Notes under the pieces: model-generated
What the model saw: the letters and a program-made list of their open reading frames with translations, nothing else
Told to the model about the DNA's origin: nothing
Database searches by the model: none
Shown: positions 20,687 through 29,895 of the stretch, one piece after another
Layout: each line of letters opens with the position of its first letter
How positions within the stretch are numbered: the first letter of the stretch is position 1
Program-made: the position numbers and the translations under genes
Origin: Chloromonas sp. AAM2
Lineage: Eukaryota > Chlorophyta > Chlorophyceae > Chlamydomonadales > Chlamydomonadaceae
NCBI GenBank assembly: GCA_004335635.1
Contig: QAXH01005005.1
Location: 16,640 to 46,534, forward strand
Length of the DNA: 29,895 nucleotides
Reading direction: 5' to 3'

Positions 20687-21762
20687 TATGCAATGAATAT
20701 ATAATGCAAACAGGTAAGATCTAGCCTTTGATCACACAACGCTGCAACCTGTGGCCTTTTATTCCTGTGGCGTCGCACAAGCTACTGCCTACACGGACAT
20801 ACACGAAATGTTCTATGCCACGACAGTGATACCAGTCCACAGAACACACAAAAAAAGTTTGCCAGTTTGTTTTTCCCTTGGAAGCGATTACAATGAAGCG
20901 ACGTTGATAACGCACAAGCGCCATCATGCATGCTAGCTGCACAGCTTGCATAACGTGTAGCTGGCCACAGGCGTACTAGCTCCCAAGCAAGCTAACCAAG
21001 CCCTCTACATTCTGATGCAAGTAAGCTAGCGATAGGTGTGCTAGCTACACAGATTGCAGTTGGCGGCAGCTGTGAAGCAAACGAGGTGGTCCAAGGCATG
21101 ATGTACAGTACTGCCATCCAGAAAATATTGCCATTTATGGTAAAAGATAGAAATGCTTGCTTTCTGCTACCTGCACTGCTCCTGCGGCCTCAGAACATGG
21201 CACAGCTCAGTCCTAGAAACCATTCCTTTGCTTTTATCATGTGCTGAACATCAGCTACGAACCCCGCAATTCAAGACTATCCTATCTAACAGCATGCTTA
21301 AATGGCCTGAAGACCTGAGACAAAAACGGTAACTCACTGTCCACTCATGCATTGCAGTACGAGGCTTGGTGGCATATACTGCAAGTGCGAATGCGTAGGG
21401 GCTTGCTTTCAGCGTTAGCAGCCCAATCCACGCTTGTCTTGTGTACCTGGCACCTGTCAATCTGTCCATCCATTGCATGCACAGTCAACCGCAAGCAGAA
21501 ATCAACAGCTACACCAAACGTCGGCCTGTCAATGCTCAATCAGGAAACTCAGCAAACAAGTGTGCCTGCACATGCAAGTTGTAGGCAGAGGCACAAGGCG
21601 AACTCATGACTATTTCAACAATCAGCCAACCCATGCTTAGCCACCGCAAGCTTTTGACTGCAAGCATTGAGAGCATTGGCTGGCCATACCTGGTCTCCTA
21701 TTGCCAAAGGACCTTCGTGCGTGGTCTTACGCTTTGCCTGTCATAATCATCAGACCCAACAT

Positions 21763-21819
21763 GCATGCCAAGAGATTTCAACCGAGATAGGCATGCCAAA
21801 AGAGAATTCAGCCGAGATA
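21763..21819 (+). repeat. Two copies of a 28-29 bp repeat
   Basis: GCATGCCAAGAGATTTCAAC+CGAGATAG is followed by GCATGCCAAAAGAGAATTCA+GCCGAGATA. No gene context. Confidence 0.85.
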
Positions 21820-23477
21820 TACAAAAATACGAGTGGGAGGGGTTGAACATGGGTGCGAAAGGAGAGCAGACGAGCAAGTGCACAAACGAGACGGAATTAC
21901 CATACTCTGTTTTCTCGAAAAGTATAGTTGGATCTCGGAAAGCATGAGACATAAATAGCCCCACCAATGAGAACCAAGGGCAGCCATAACAGGCACTGCT
22001 TGCAGCCAGCATGCAGCAACATGCTGTGCGCATTACGATCACATGGAACCAATGGTGTCTTGGTAATCACAGTAGCGCTTGCTGCCGCTAACCAGTGGTG
22101 CACAAAGCTTCGCTGTGGGCGGTTTCCTGAAAACGTCTGCTGACTGCACATGCTTGCAGCTGATCCTGTTTTCTCACACTCCATCGCGTGGTCGGTCACA
22201 CCTCATCAAGTGATGGCAGGAAAGGCCAGGCCAGGGTGCAGAGGGTGTGTGATCCATTGAAAACTTGGAGAAGCAGAAGCACAAGCAGGCAGGTCAGTTG
22301 TCATTATCATACCGCACTAGCTCATCTTCAAGAAAGAAGCTCCAGCCAATCAGAATACCGTGAATACCGTGGACAGAGAACTCAATCTTAACAAGTACGC
22401 TACACGACCTGGATGCATATCTTAAGCCCGTCAATCCTACTTGACCCTGCTCCTGCTTTCTTCCATGCACGGGTTTGACTCACTGCTAAAGATAGTCGCC
22501 AAAGGGCAATGAGTGGTACTTGCAAGCAGCTGCTTGAGCTCGCTTCCTTGCCTATTAGGTCAACACTTGATCGATGTCAAACACACCTACACCTCCCCTC
22601 TCACATCTTGTTCTAAGGACTTGGAGAGTCTTTCTTGCTCGTCTAAGAACTCTCATCAGATCGGCTCTTATGCTCTCATCAGTATCTAACAGCTGTACTA
22701 ATGTGTGGAACTAGTGTCTAATGGCTCTACGGATGTGTGCATATCTAGGCATGACGCAGCGGGCTGGGCTGCCGCTGGTGCTCGGCAGCATCAACTTCAC
22801 AGCAGCCGCCATACTCACTGTGTCACTTTCTACTGCTCCAAAAACGTCACAAAAAGTCGCTGATGTCTGATGCCGCTGGTAAACACCGTCAGTCAGGACA
22901 GCATCATGCCTGAGCCTTCGGGTCCCTTGCGAATGCGAAATGCAAGCGACTGCTGCACATAGGCTGCCCAGAGACGTGGTTGATGTCAATGTGCTGTGCG
23001 CAGCGACGTTCTAATGTTCGCCAGGTCACGAGGCTCAAAGTAGGCTTGCACGATACAATTGCTCTGACGCGATTGCATGACGCAATCTTGCTACCTAGCT
23101 GCCCATGGTTGTGGCAGCTATCACGATGCGATGATCAGATAATAGGTCACGACACTAGTTATGTTGATTATCACAGTAGCTGATTGGAATGACGCAACAG
23201 TCACAGCTTTTCAATGCGCATGTTGCTGTGTGCTACCTTCGCTTCTTGATGCTCCTCCTGCCAATAGCTGCCTGTGCCTGCTAAACTCGCTGTCTCCGCG
23301 CCATTTGTGTCCGGGGTTAACCTGCTTGGATGGCGCCAAGCCATGACAGCCCGAACATTTTCCGCCCCCAGTCCTTCACTCCACAATGCGTCCTGCTTCT
23401 CGCATTTTCCTTTGTTTGGCAACTGCAGGACGATCCGCCACCTAAGAGTCTTTGCGCCAAGCGGCCGCTGCTCTTCT

Positions 23478-23555
23478 GATCTGACAGGTGATGTAATGGC
23501 GTCGTTGTCCTGATCTGTCTCGGTGCTCTGACCACCTCACGATCTGACAGGTGAT
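23478..23555 (-). repeat. Direct repeat in the presumed 3' UTR of the channel gene
   Basis: GATCTGACAGGTGAT occurs at 23478-23492 and 23541-23555, 63 bp apart, 80-160 bases beyond the channel stop codon. A minus-strand frame is open across it (23317-23817), but the spliced channel frame stops at 23636. Confidence 0.7.
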
Positions 23556-23635
23556 CTGACTCGTCCTCCTGATCTGGCATAGTAAATCCACCTTCACATC
23601 TCCTCCACCACAACGCCAGACGTGTAAACGGCTGC

Positions 23636-25608
23636 TTACTGGTACACGGCGATGTGCTTGACCTGCTTCCTCTCGATCTCTTGGACCGTGCAGTGCAGCT
23701 GGTGCTCGTAAAGCTTGGCCTGGAGAATGCCGTGCATCGCGTTACGTGCAGGCACCAGACGCCGCCAGTTGTCGGCTGCGCGGCAAACACATGCAGAGCA
23801 GGCGATAGCGATGACACTCGAGACGACAGAAGCAGCCACTAATCCCCATCTATGCCGGCTACGGGCGATCAGCATTATCTGGCAGCGATCTCCCTGGAGG
23901 CGCCATTTTGCCAGGCGCAAGACCCGGATGGTAGCAGAAACCTTGCCCAACAGTGAATCTACGGGTGCCAGACGAGAAACAGATTTTGTTAGCTGCGTGT
24001 GACTCACGTGCAAAGGCGTAGGTCCAGGACACCAGGATCACGATCTTCATCGGGTCCACGACCTCCTTGTACTGCACACGTGAACAAAAACGCACACATG
24101 AAGAGTGAGAAGGAGCCGACCGAGAGTGAGGTGCTGCATATCCTGCTGCTTGCACACACATGATGGGATGCACAGAAAACGAAAAAGAGCGCGAGAGAGA
24201 CAGGAAATGAGAGCGCAAGACAGTCGTGATGCTTTGCGCTGCGGACTACCTGTTCCAAAATGCTCGCCTTGCGGCAAACCATTCAAACAGCACGGGCTGA
24301 GATGAAAATCTAGTTACTGGTGTGTCGCTTTTATCTGGCCATCTGTGCATACAGGGTACAGGGTTGCATACAGGGTTGTACGTTGACTGGCAAGGTTTTC
24401 TTGCTCAGGTTTGGTCTGGGCAACAATGCCCTGTGCACATCTCGTCTCGTGTGCAGTGACGGCTTCCCTGATGTAAACAAACACTTTCAAACAGCAACCT
24501 GCTGTTTAACATATTCTGACCTGTACGAACGGAGCACCGTCATACTCCGAAGGACTGGCTTCAGCCAGCTCTCTCAGCGCATCCATGATATCCGCGATAA
24601 TATCTGGTGGAACGCCCACATCCACCTGAAGGCATGGAGTGAGATGAGAAAGTGTGAGGGTATAGAGTGAGATGAGAAATTGTGAAGGCATAGAGTGAGA
24701 TGAGAAATTGTGAGGGCCTGGAGTGAGATGAGAAAGTGGGAGGGCCTGGAGTAAAGTGAGAAAGTGTGAGAGCATAGAGTGAGGGCCTGGAGTGAGATGA
24801 GAAAGTGCGAGGGCGTGGAGTAAAGTGAGAAGTGTGAGGGCATAGAGTGAGGGCATGGAGTGAGACAGAGCTGGCGCCACGTGACAACGACACATCACAC
24901 CAATGCCACGTGACAACCACAAGTCACACCAATGCCCCGCCGTAATGGCAACCAATGTCCTGTGCTGCCAACACGTTCTGCAGTTGATAATAGTTTTTAT
25001 TCTGAGCAAGGAGAATGTTTTGTTAGGCAAACATCCTACCTTGATTGCGATGAACTCAGTCTTGGTCTTGCTTCGAGTCCAATTGGTAAGGGGTATTGAA
25101 GACAAGTGGGTGTTTGGGAAGAAGGCTCTCTGCGGACGAAGGATGAACAGACAGGGAAAAGTAGTTCATATTCATCTTCTTAAAGTTTTTTTGCTCCTGA
25201 GTTGTGGCACACATCCCTTATGCGCATTGCGCGCATCGATACGGATGTGAAAAGACAACAACAACAACAACAACAACAACAACATTCAGTGTCAAGGGCA
25301 GGATGTGAAGCACGGTGCTTTGACGGGTTTGCAAGCATGGCTTCCACATGTGCATGATATGCATGGATGCCACACGCGCACGGATGCCACACGCGCATGG
25401 ATGCCACACGCGCATGGGTGCCACACGTGCATGGGTGCCACACGCGCATGGGTGCCACACGCGCATGGGTGCCACGTGCGCATGGGTGTCACATGGATAT
25501 GGGCGCCACACACCCTTACCTCTCCGTTCAGATGGATGAACTCTGTGTACAAAAGTGTGATCTTCTTGACCCGGTAAATCTCGCCGTCAATCACAAGGTT
25601 GTCTCCCA
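23636..25608 (-). CDS. Channel gene: beta domain and C-terminus
   Basis: Exons in coding order: 25520-25608, 25040-25129, 24521-24625, 24008-24071, 23636-23775. They encode GDNLVIDGEIYRVKKITLLY, FFPNTHLSSIPLTNWTRS, VDVGVPPDIIADIMDALREL, YKEVVDPMKIVILVSWTYAF and NWRRLVPARNAMHGILQAKL with ending KHIAVYQ. FPNT..S.....NW is the conserved beta-domain motif (PNS..... in plants). The donor after 24521 is the weak GTCAGA. The C-terminal tail is short, 45 residues after the last intron. The intron 24072-24520 holds a copy of dispersed repeat B. Confidence 0.92.
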
Positions 25609-26774
25609 CTGCAGGCACAGCCATAAGGACACAGATTCAGTATAGCCATACTGTGATACTGAACACGCAATATCAGGCTGCATGCAATGCCCATTACATC
25701 ACATCAGTGGCATGTGCATCACTACTCATCTGCAGCACGCACATTGCTTGCCGCACTTGCCGCGAATGGTGCAGACTACTTGCACATGCTGCACATGCTG
25801 CACATGCCGCACTGGCCGCACACCACACTTTCCACAACACAAGCATTGCTGGGGAAACAGGGCAGACCCGCTGCGATACATGCAAATTGAGTCTGCACAC
25901 GAGCCAGGCCACATCACCAATGCACCAAGGACACTACACCATGGTAGAACACATCAATCGGCTGAGCCAGGGAGGAACAGGAGACGTTTGACTGTTATAG
26001 TAGTTGGACTGGTATACTGCGACTTGGTTACACTCTTACAATGACGTCAACCTACCGTCGTACGGATGCTCCACAAAGAGGAAGAGCATTGCCTCGAACA
26101 TGTTCTTCACTGAGTTTCCAAAAATAAAGGTGAAGGCCAGAAGCGTCGCGCTGAAAGTAGAAAAACCCTGCGAGAAAGAACAGCAAAGAAACGGATGGAA
26201 ACGTGCAGTGCTAAGGGGTAATCAATGTGGTGATGAGGGAAAAAAGAAACGGCTTGATACAGGTAGTGCTTGCGGATTGCATGCACATAAGATGGTGAGG
26301 CCTGTCGAGGGAGACACAGCGCTTATCTCTCCATGAGATAAGGCAAGCAGATCTCATCAGCGAACCTATGAAAAGGGCTTGATCAAGAAAGTCTCAAACG
26401 GCCAACCATGGTTTTGCAACCCTTGCCCTGCTTTTGCACTCTTATGAAAGGTCTTAGTCTCACCTTGACAATGTCAACGTTGAAGATCAGCAGGTAGAAG
26501 GCGCAGAAGATAAAGTGCACCAGCGCGCCAATCGCCCACTCCACACTCTGCACAGCGTCTGGCAGTGGCATACTTAGTTACACTGGACAGCATAAGAGTC
26601 AGTGTTTGGTTGTCAGCTGACAGTGCGTAACCAGTAAGTTTGACCTAAGCATCCTTGCACTGCTCACTCTTACAATGCCGTAACAGTGTGACACGGAAAG
26701 AGCAGGAGATGCAGGCACCTTCACGCCCTAATTATAGGCTGCAGTTTTCAGCCTAGCCATACCTGAACTGAATG

Positions 26775-26811
<37 letters not shown>

Positions 26812-27181
26812 TATTAATAATATTAATATTAATAAACGGCCCTGGGATAGGTATCACGTAAAAATACAGCGACAGTTTGGCTGAAACAGCAGGAGGCCCA
26901 GGCACCTGCGCACCCTGGTCATAGCCTAGTTACATCTGAACTAAGCATTCTTGTGCTGCTTACCCGCACGATACTGTCTGTATCTCGGAGCGAGTCCGCC
27001 ATGTTCGCTCGCTCCCGATAGATGGCCTCGATGGCCTCGCGCACCTAAGGATCAGAAGACACAACCACTCATATTTTGCTTTGCTGTTGTTGAAAAGGGT
27101 GCAGTGGTGACCAGTAGGCTACTGGCAGTTTCCCTTACCCAGTGCACCCGCTGAGCAGTACTCCCCGGACTGAAGGCCATG

Positions 27182-27215
<34 letters not shown>

Positions 27216-29895
27216 CCATTCATATACAGTGTCATGGATGTGCAGTCTACTATCGGACATCACAAGAAACAGATGATATAACGGCCATGAACGGTTTCAT
27301 GAACTTATGTTATCAGACGAAATACTAGACGAATTTGCCAATAAGATTGATGGTGGCGGTTATGACGGCGATACTGGACAACGCACGAACACTACTGGGC
27401 CAATTCAGAACGTCAAAAGGTGTTCGGGAAAAAGAGCCTGCCCTGCCCTGTTCTATTCTGTCCACTCTCTACCCATCTGCTGCTCACCTAGGGTCAAGAG
27501 ATGATATGTGTATAGGGCGCAGCACATGAACACATGGGTCACACGTCAGAATGAATGCACATGACGGAGTGCACGTGCGCAAGGCTTAGGCCCATGCACA
27601 TGCACAAGGCCTCAGCCATGCCGTGTCTCAATTGTTTGTGCCCACCCATCTGCTGCTCACCTCTCGGCGCGACACGTGACCTACATGCACAAACACCAGC
27701 AAGGCACAACAGTTTACCAAGCGTGTTAGGGTTTAGGGTTAGGGTTTAGGGTTAACAGTTAGGGTTGGGAGCAGCAAGCATGGGCATGGTGAGATACCGT
27801 AGAGTCACAGTACTCGGTGGTCATTGAACTTGGCGAATGTTTTTTCCTGGGCTTCAAAACGACCCTTTCCCTCTGTCTGGCTAGGCCCCAGGCTGAAAAC
27901 GTGGTGGAAGCCACCTTGGCGGGTTCATTCACCAACTCCATGTACTGATAATGCTAGGGTGGGCTGGATAAGTATCTGAAGCCGGGCTGAACGCTCTAGT
28001 GTGGTGACTGCCATCTCTGGGAGAGTAAATCCTTTCGTTTGCCAGTTGTATAAGTTACCAAGACCTACACAACCACCCCGTGCATCCTAAACCTGCCATG
28101 CTAAATGCAAGCAACCAACACCCACACACATGCCCCCTACACCCACCGTCTCCGTTTATGTCAAACACCTCGAAGGCTTTCATTGCGAAGTCAGGGTTAT
28201 CGAAAAACACTTGGAAGTCCTCCAAAGTCACGTAGTATCTAAAGGAAAAACATGCGAATCATCAGAAACGGTGGAAACGGACAGAAACGGATTGAAAATC
28301 AGTGAGTGTAACAGGGCTCTGCCTGCATCCCAAGCCATGTCTCAACCTGGCAGACGGTAGTCTGGAACTCAACGAGCATAGGGCACAACAGGCAGGCAAC
28401 CAGAGAAGTGGTGTAATGAAGTTGTGTAAGCCGTACAAGTGGTGTAATGAAGTGGTGTAAGCAGTGGTGTAAGGTTTTGTGTAAGCAGTTGCGTAAGAAG
28501 TTGTTTCAACACAAGGGAGTTAGGGAGGTCCACAGAACCATCTAAACTCGCTTCAAGTATTATTAGCTTACCTGCTCACACCTCGGACATTGTTGAATAG
28601 CGCCCGGCTGAAGGCTCGGATAGCCGCAGCCTCCCGGTCCGCCTGCTCTGGGCTCATCTTGCTGTAATTCCTGCAAGTACATGGGGTATTATGCACAACA
28701 CGCTTCGGTTTTGTCGGTTACAAAGTTGTGAGTCGCAAAACATTTCCGTGCTATTGCTTGCCATTCGTTTACCTCCATTTGCCTGTGCATCAGTTATCTC
28801 ACCCTGTACCATTTCTACACCTCGACCAACAGCCAACAATCTCAGCACAGATCTTGCACCCCTGCCTAGTGTCTGTTCTGACCAACAATTGATAAGAGAA
28901 TGTGACTCATTTGATTGCATGACTGATGGTTACACCCGCTGATCAGCCCACCTGATGATTGCAGTATATGTCTTGATCACCACAGCGGTACGCACTTTCT
29001 CAAGTTCGTATTCCGTCAAGTTGCCGACGTCCTGCAGCACATAAGTGTGAAGCAGAGCGGTGCTGGATGCTCGCCTGCCGAAGTATTTGAAGAGTTGAAC
29101 TGCATGCACTTGTACATTGTAATACGAGCAAATCTGATCTTTGAGCGCCTGTCATGATGCCTGTGATTTGTGTGTTGGCTGGTGTGCGAGAGTGGTATGG
29201 CAGAATGTGCATGAGGCCCGCCACTGCGGACAAGCACAGGCACTCCGACCATCCCTGCACTTCAACTATGCCCTCAATAGTTAATAGTTAATAGTCTATG
29301 GCCTGAAATATCTTTCGTCACTTTGGTGGTGCTTGCTTGTTCACTACGTCTCACCTTGCTTGTGGTATTGTTCAAAGGCACCGCCTGCACTATGTCATGA
29401 GCCAGAGGTCCAAGGGGGTGCGAGAAGGAGGGCGCAGGCTTGGCCTTTTCCGAAGTGGCACTTGGTGCACCCGGAGTGTTGTTGTTGTTGTTGTTGTTAT
29501 TGTTGTTGTTGGCGCCTGGGCTAGTTACCCCCCGGGCCATGCTGGGCCGGGACGTGAGAAGCTGGCTGCAGACACACACGCATGTGAAGAGCGTAGACTC
29601 AACAATGAACTCTACCAGAAATGGTGGCCTAGGAGATCCGGAAAAACTATGAGTTCCATGGCATACGCACAGTATGCGTTTGTTCCGTATGCACAACGCA
29701 TGCAGAAATGAGGGCAAGGGAGGGAACGACAAGTACACTTCCAATTTGCAGATCCAAACATGCTCAGAATTCTATTGCTGTTGGCATCACACATTCAATA
29801 TTCCACATCGAAAGACAGTTTGCACATTCCAAGACATATTCCACTTGGCATTTATTGCACGTTGCTTGTGCCTCCTGCAGACCCTCGTACCTGGA
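23636..29895 (-). CDS. MscS-like mechanosensitive channel with EF-hand (MSL/Msy type), N-terminus outside window
   Basis: Thirteen in-frame exons encode about 460 residues ending at TAA (23636-23638). In order: a low-complexity segment with an Asn tract; a helical cytosolic segment; an EF-hand with loop DINGDGHVSRRE; a helix with EAIYRERANMADSLRDTDSI; a membrane segment (EWAIGALVHFIFCAFYLLIF); the pore helix and MscS signature (FTFIFGNSVKNMFEAMLFLF, EHPYDVGDNLVIDG); the beta domain (LLYTEFIHLNGE, RAFFPNTHLSSIPLTNWT); and a C-terminal alpha/beta part (PPDIIADIMDALREL). Plant MSL and fungal Msy proteins share this order, and Msy1/Msy2 carry an EF-hand before the pore. Such channels release ions when membrane tension rises, often in ER or plasma membrane. 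The EF-hand implies calcium control. The location of this one cannot be told without the N-terminus. Confidence 0.93.
24396..24476 (+). repeat. Dispersed repeat family B, copy 3
   Basis: TTCTTGCTCAGGTTTGGTCT, CACATCTCGTCTCGTGTGCA, GTGACGGCTTCCCTGATGTA+A match the copies at 3203-3274 and 351-421. It lies antisense in a channel-gene intron. Confidence 0.6.
24629..24868 (-). repeat. Minisatellite forming the pyrimidine tract of a splice acceptor
   Basis: About eight variable units of 25-33 bp (plus-strand GGCATGGAGTGAGATGAGAA with AGTGTGAG) abut the acceptor of the exon 24521-24625. On the minus strand each unit is pyrimidine-rich (CTTTCTCATCTCACTCCATG), so the exon is preceded by a tandem series of pyrimidine tracts. 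Confidence 0.9.
25255..25283 (+). repeat. (CAA)n microsatellite
   Basis: A pure CAA run in the channel intron 25130-25519. The preceding bases (GATGTGAAAAGA) do not match retroposon family A. Confidence 0.95.
25362..25512 (+). repeat. 17-bp minisatellite beside a splice donor
   Basis: About nine copies of CATGGGTGCCACACGCG (GGATG in the first ones) end within about ten bases of the donor at 25519. There are no spacers, so this is a plain tandem array. ORFs reading HGCHTRMGA-like repeats through it are artefacts. Confidence 0.95.
26056..27044 (-). CDS. Channel gene: membrane-segment and pore exons
   Basis: Exons in coding order: 26964-27044, 26464-26547, 26056-26167. They encode VREAIEAIYRERANMADSLR, SVEWAIGALVHFIFCAFYLL and GFSTFSATLLAFTFIFGNSV with FEAMLFLFVEHPYD. 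The second is a hydrophobic transmembrane helix. The third is the pore-lining helix leading into the MscS signature. Introns are phase 0, 0 and 1. Confidence 0.94.
26640..26970 (-). repeat. Diverged duplication around an AAT microsatellite
   Basis: GACCTAAGCATCCTTGCACT near 26641 matches GAACTAAGCATTCTTGTGCT near 26938, which adjoins the donor at 26963. GCAGGAG..CAGGCACCT..C.CCCT also occurs near 26705 and 26890. Between them is a run of AAT triplets (about 26774-26812), preceded by CCTGAACTGAATG. Old local duplication in the intron 26548-26963. Confidence 0.6.
27061..27225 (+). mobile_element. Short retroposon family A with (CAA)n tail and 14-bp target duplication
   Basis: ACAACCACTCATAT at 27061-27074 and ACAACCATTCATAT at 27212-27225 (one mismatch) flank a body ending CGCTGAGCAGTACTCCCCGG, ACTGAAGGCCATGTAA and a CAA tail. 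The body of about 105 bp is the longest of the five copies. It lies antisense in a channel-gene intron, upstream of the exon 26964-27044 in transcript order. Confidence 0.8.
27471..27489 (-). repeat. Copy of the microexon's splice-donor region
   Basis: ACCCATCTGCTGCTCACCT occurs here and at 27644-27662, where it covers the last bases and donor of the 20-nt microexon. The distance is 173 bp. Beyond the donor the similarity is weak. Confidence 0.65.
27661..27680 (-). CDS. Channel gene: 20-nt microexon completing the EF-hand loop
   Basis: Without this exon the frame cannot pass from FDINGD+G (phase 1) to VREAIEAIYRER (phase 0). The minus-strand sequence GCATGTAG|GTCACGTGTCGCGCCGAGAG|GTGAGC supplies exactly 20 bases, giving GHVSRRE. 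This completes the canonical 12-residue loop D-I-N-G-D-G-H-V-S-R-R-E with acidic residues or Asn at 1, 3, 5 and 12, Gly at 6 and Val at 8. Fit to phase, splice sites and EF-hand consensus together make chance unlikely. Confidence 0.88.
27725..27770 (+). repeat. Interstitial telomere-like repeat
   Basis: TTAGGGTTTAGGGTTAGGGT, TTAGGGTTAACAG and TTAGGGTTGGG: mixed TTTAGGG and TTAGGG units inside a channel-gene intron. TTTAGGG is the plant-type telomere repeat, also used by some green algae. It is internal, not a chromosome end. Confidence 0.8.
28147..29031 (-). CDS. Channel gene: exons leading into the EF-hand
   Basis: Exons in coding order: 28952-29031, 28572-28670, 28147-28238. They encode DVGNLTEYELEKVRTAVVIK, NYSKMSPEQADREAAAIRAF with ALFNNVRGVS, and YYVTLEDFQVFF with FEVFDINGD. 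YVTLEDFQVFF matches the segment before the EF-hand in MSL proteins. The last exon ends after the fifth loop residue with one base of the next codon. Its acceptor region holds three CCGTTTC motifs. The first intron (28671-28951) shows nothing recognisable. Confidence 0.92.
28410..28500 (+). repeat. AGTGGTGTAA-type short tandem repeat
   Basis: Irregular copies of GAAGTGGTGTAA and AGCAGTGGTGTAAG in the channel-gene intron 28239-28571, just downstream (minus strand) of the GTAAGC donor. Confidence 0.75.
29355..29565 (-). CDS. Channel gene: low-complexity exon with 11-Asn tract
   Basis: The acceptor is GTCTGCAG|C and the donor AGCAAG|GTGAGA; length 211 fits a phase-2 entry and phase-0 exit. It encodes QLLTSRPSMARGVTSPGA, 11 Asn (ten AAC, one AAT), TPGAPSATSEKAKPAPSFSH and NNTTSK. 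A possible end of the preceding exon (TCCAG|GTACGA) is at 29891-29895. The segment is probably a disordered cytosolic region before the EF-hand. The CAA-type repeat encoding Asn is the same trinucleotide found in non-coding repeats of the window. Confidence 0.75.

Larger units (their letters stand above)
18134..23635. other. Unassigned 5.5-kb region (hydrolase 5' part, channel 3' UTR)
   Basis: No protein family is recognisable here. It should contain the missing 5' exons and promoter of the hydrolase gene and the 3' UTR of the channel gene. Candidate coding remnants on the minus strand are 19834-20145 (contains GFQAGTLLSPCVRQGLDYCV, with an open-looking stretch after its stop) and 18676-18861 (ends ERQRAAESKQQLKAKRAADD). 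Neither has a supporting splice pattern or a recognised domain. One copy of dispersed repeat C lies at 20571-20686 and small tandem repeats at 18383-18450, 21763-21819 and 23478-23555. Confidence 0.5.

Noticed and set aside
23317..23635. Extension of the channel frame with an acidic segment (DQEDESDHLSD)
   Set aside because: It is in a different frame from the channel's last exon, which has an in-frame TAA at 23636. No splice pair was found to join them.
25362..25512. CRISPR-like regular repeat
   Set aside because: The 17-bp units are directly adjacent with no unique spacers, in a eukaryotic intron.
24506..25624. Repetitive open frames such as HLTPG- or HGCHTRMGA-type proteins
   Set aside because: They follow minisatellite arrays at 24629-24868 and 25362-25512, and the real channel exons lie in other frames.

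Overview
The window is nuclear DNA from a eukaryote, most likely a flagellated chlorophycean green alga. It holds three intron-dense protein genes. The evidence is the 3' two thirds of IFT140 (a ciliary gene), an MscS/MSL-type mechanosensitive channel with an EF-hand, and a secreted glycosidase-like enzyme carrying a Ser-Pro-rich linker of the kind seen in volvocine cell-wall glycoproteins. Base composition looks close to 50% GC and introns are long and full of simple repeats, which fits a moderate-GC Chlamydomonadales genome such as Dunaliella better than GC-rich Chlamydomonas. The species assignment is inference. I saw no prokaryotic operon, rRNA, intact tRNA, CRISPR array or complete transposase.

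Layout. From 64 to 10687 (+) lie 18 exons of IFT140, entered in mid-gene from the left edge and running to the stop codon. From 10688 to 12944 is a convergent intergenic region with two copies of a dispersed repeat. From 12945 to about 18133 (-) is a TIM-barrel, glycoside-hydrolase-like protein in 13 exons, with its 5' end unresolved. From about 18134 to 23635 I could not assign a gene; this span must hold the 5' part or promoter of the hydrolase gene and the 3' UTR of the channel gene. From 23636 to the right edge (-) is the MSL/Msy-type channel gene, 13 exons with its N-terminus outside the window. All exon joins were checked by reading frame, phase and exon length.

The genes do not form a pathway: one is ciliary transport, one probably extracellular or cell-surface carbohydrate metabolism, one a membrane tension channel.

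The unusual content is in the introns. (1) In all three genes there are tandem copies of exon-intron junctions lying inside the intron next to the true junction: a splice donor with the end of its exon, or a splice acceptor with the start of its exon. The extreme case is seven CAG|GTACA donors in a row after one IFT140 exon. (2) A very short retroposon family ends in GGCCATGTAA (or a close variant) followed by a (CA)n or (CAA)n tail. Five copies are flanked by recognisable target-site duplications, so several microsatellites here are retroposon tails. (3) A second dispersed family has a tRNA-like A-box region. (4) A 20-nt microexon encodes half of the channel's EF-hand loop.
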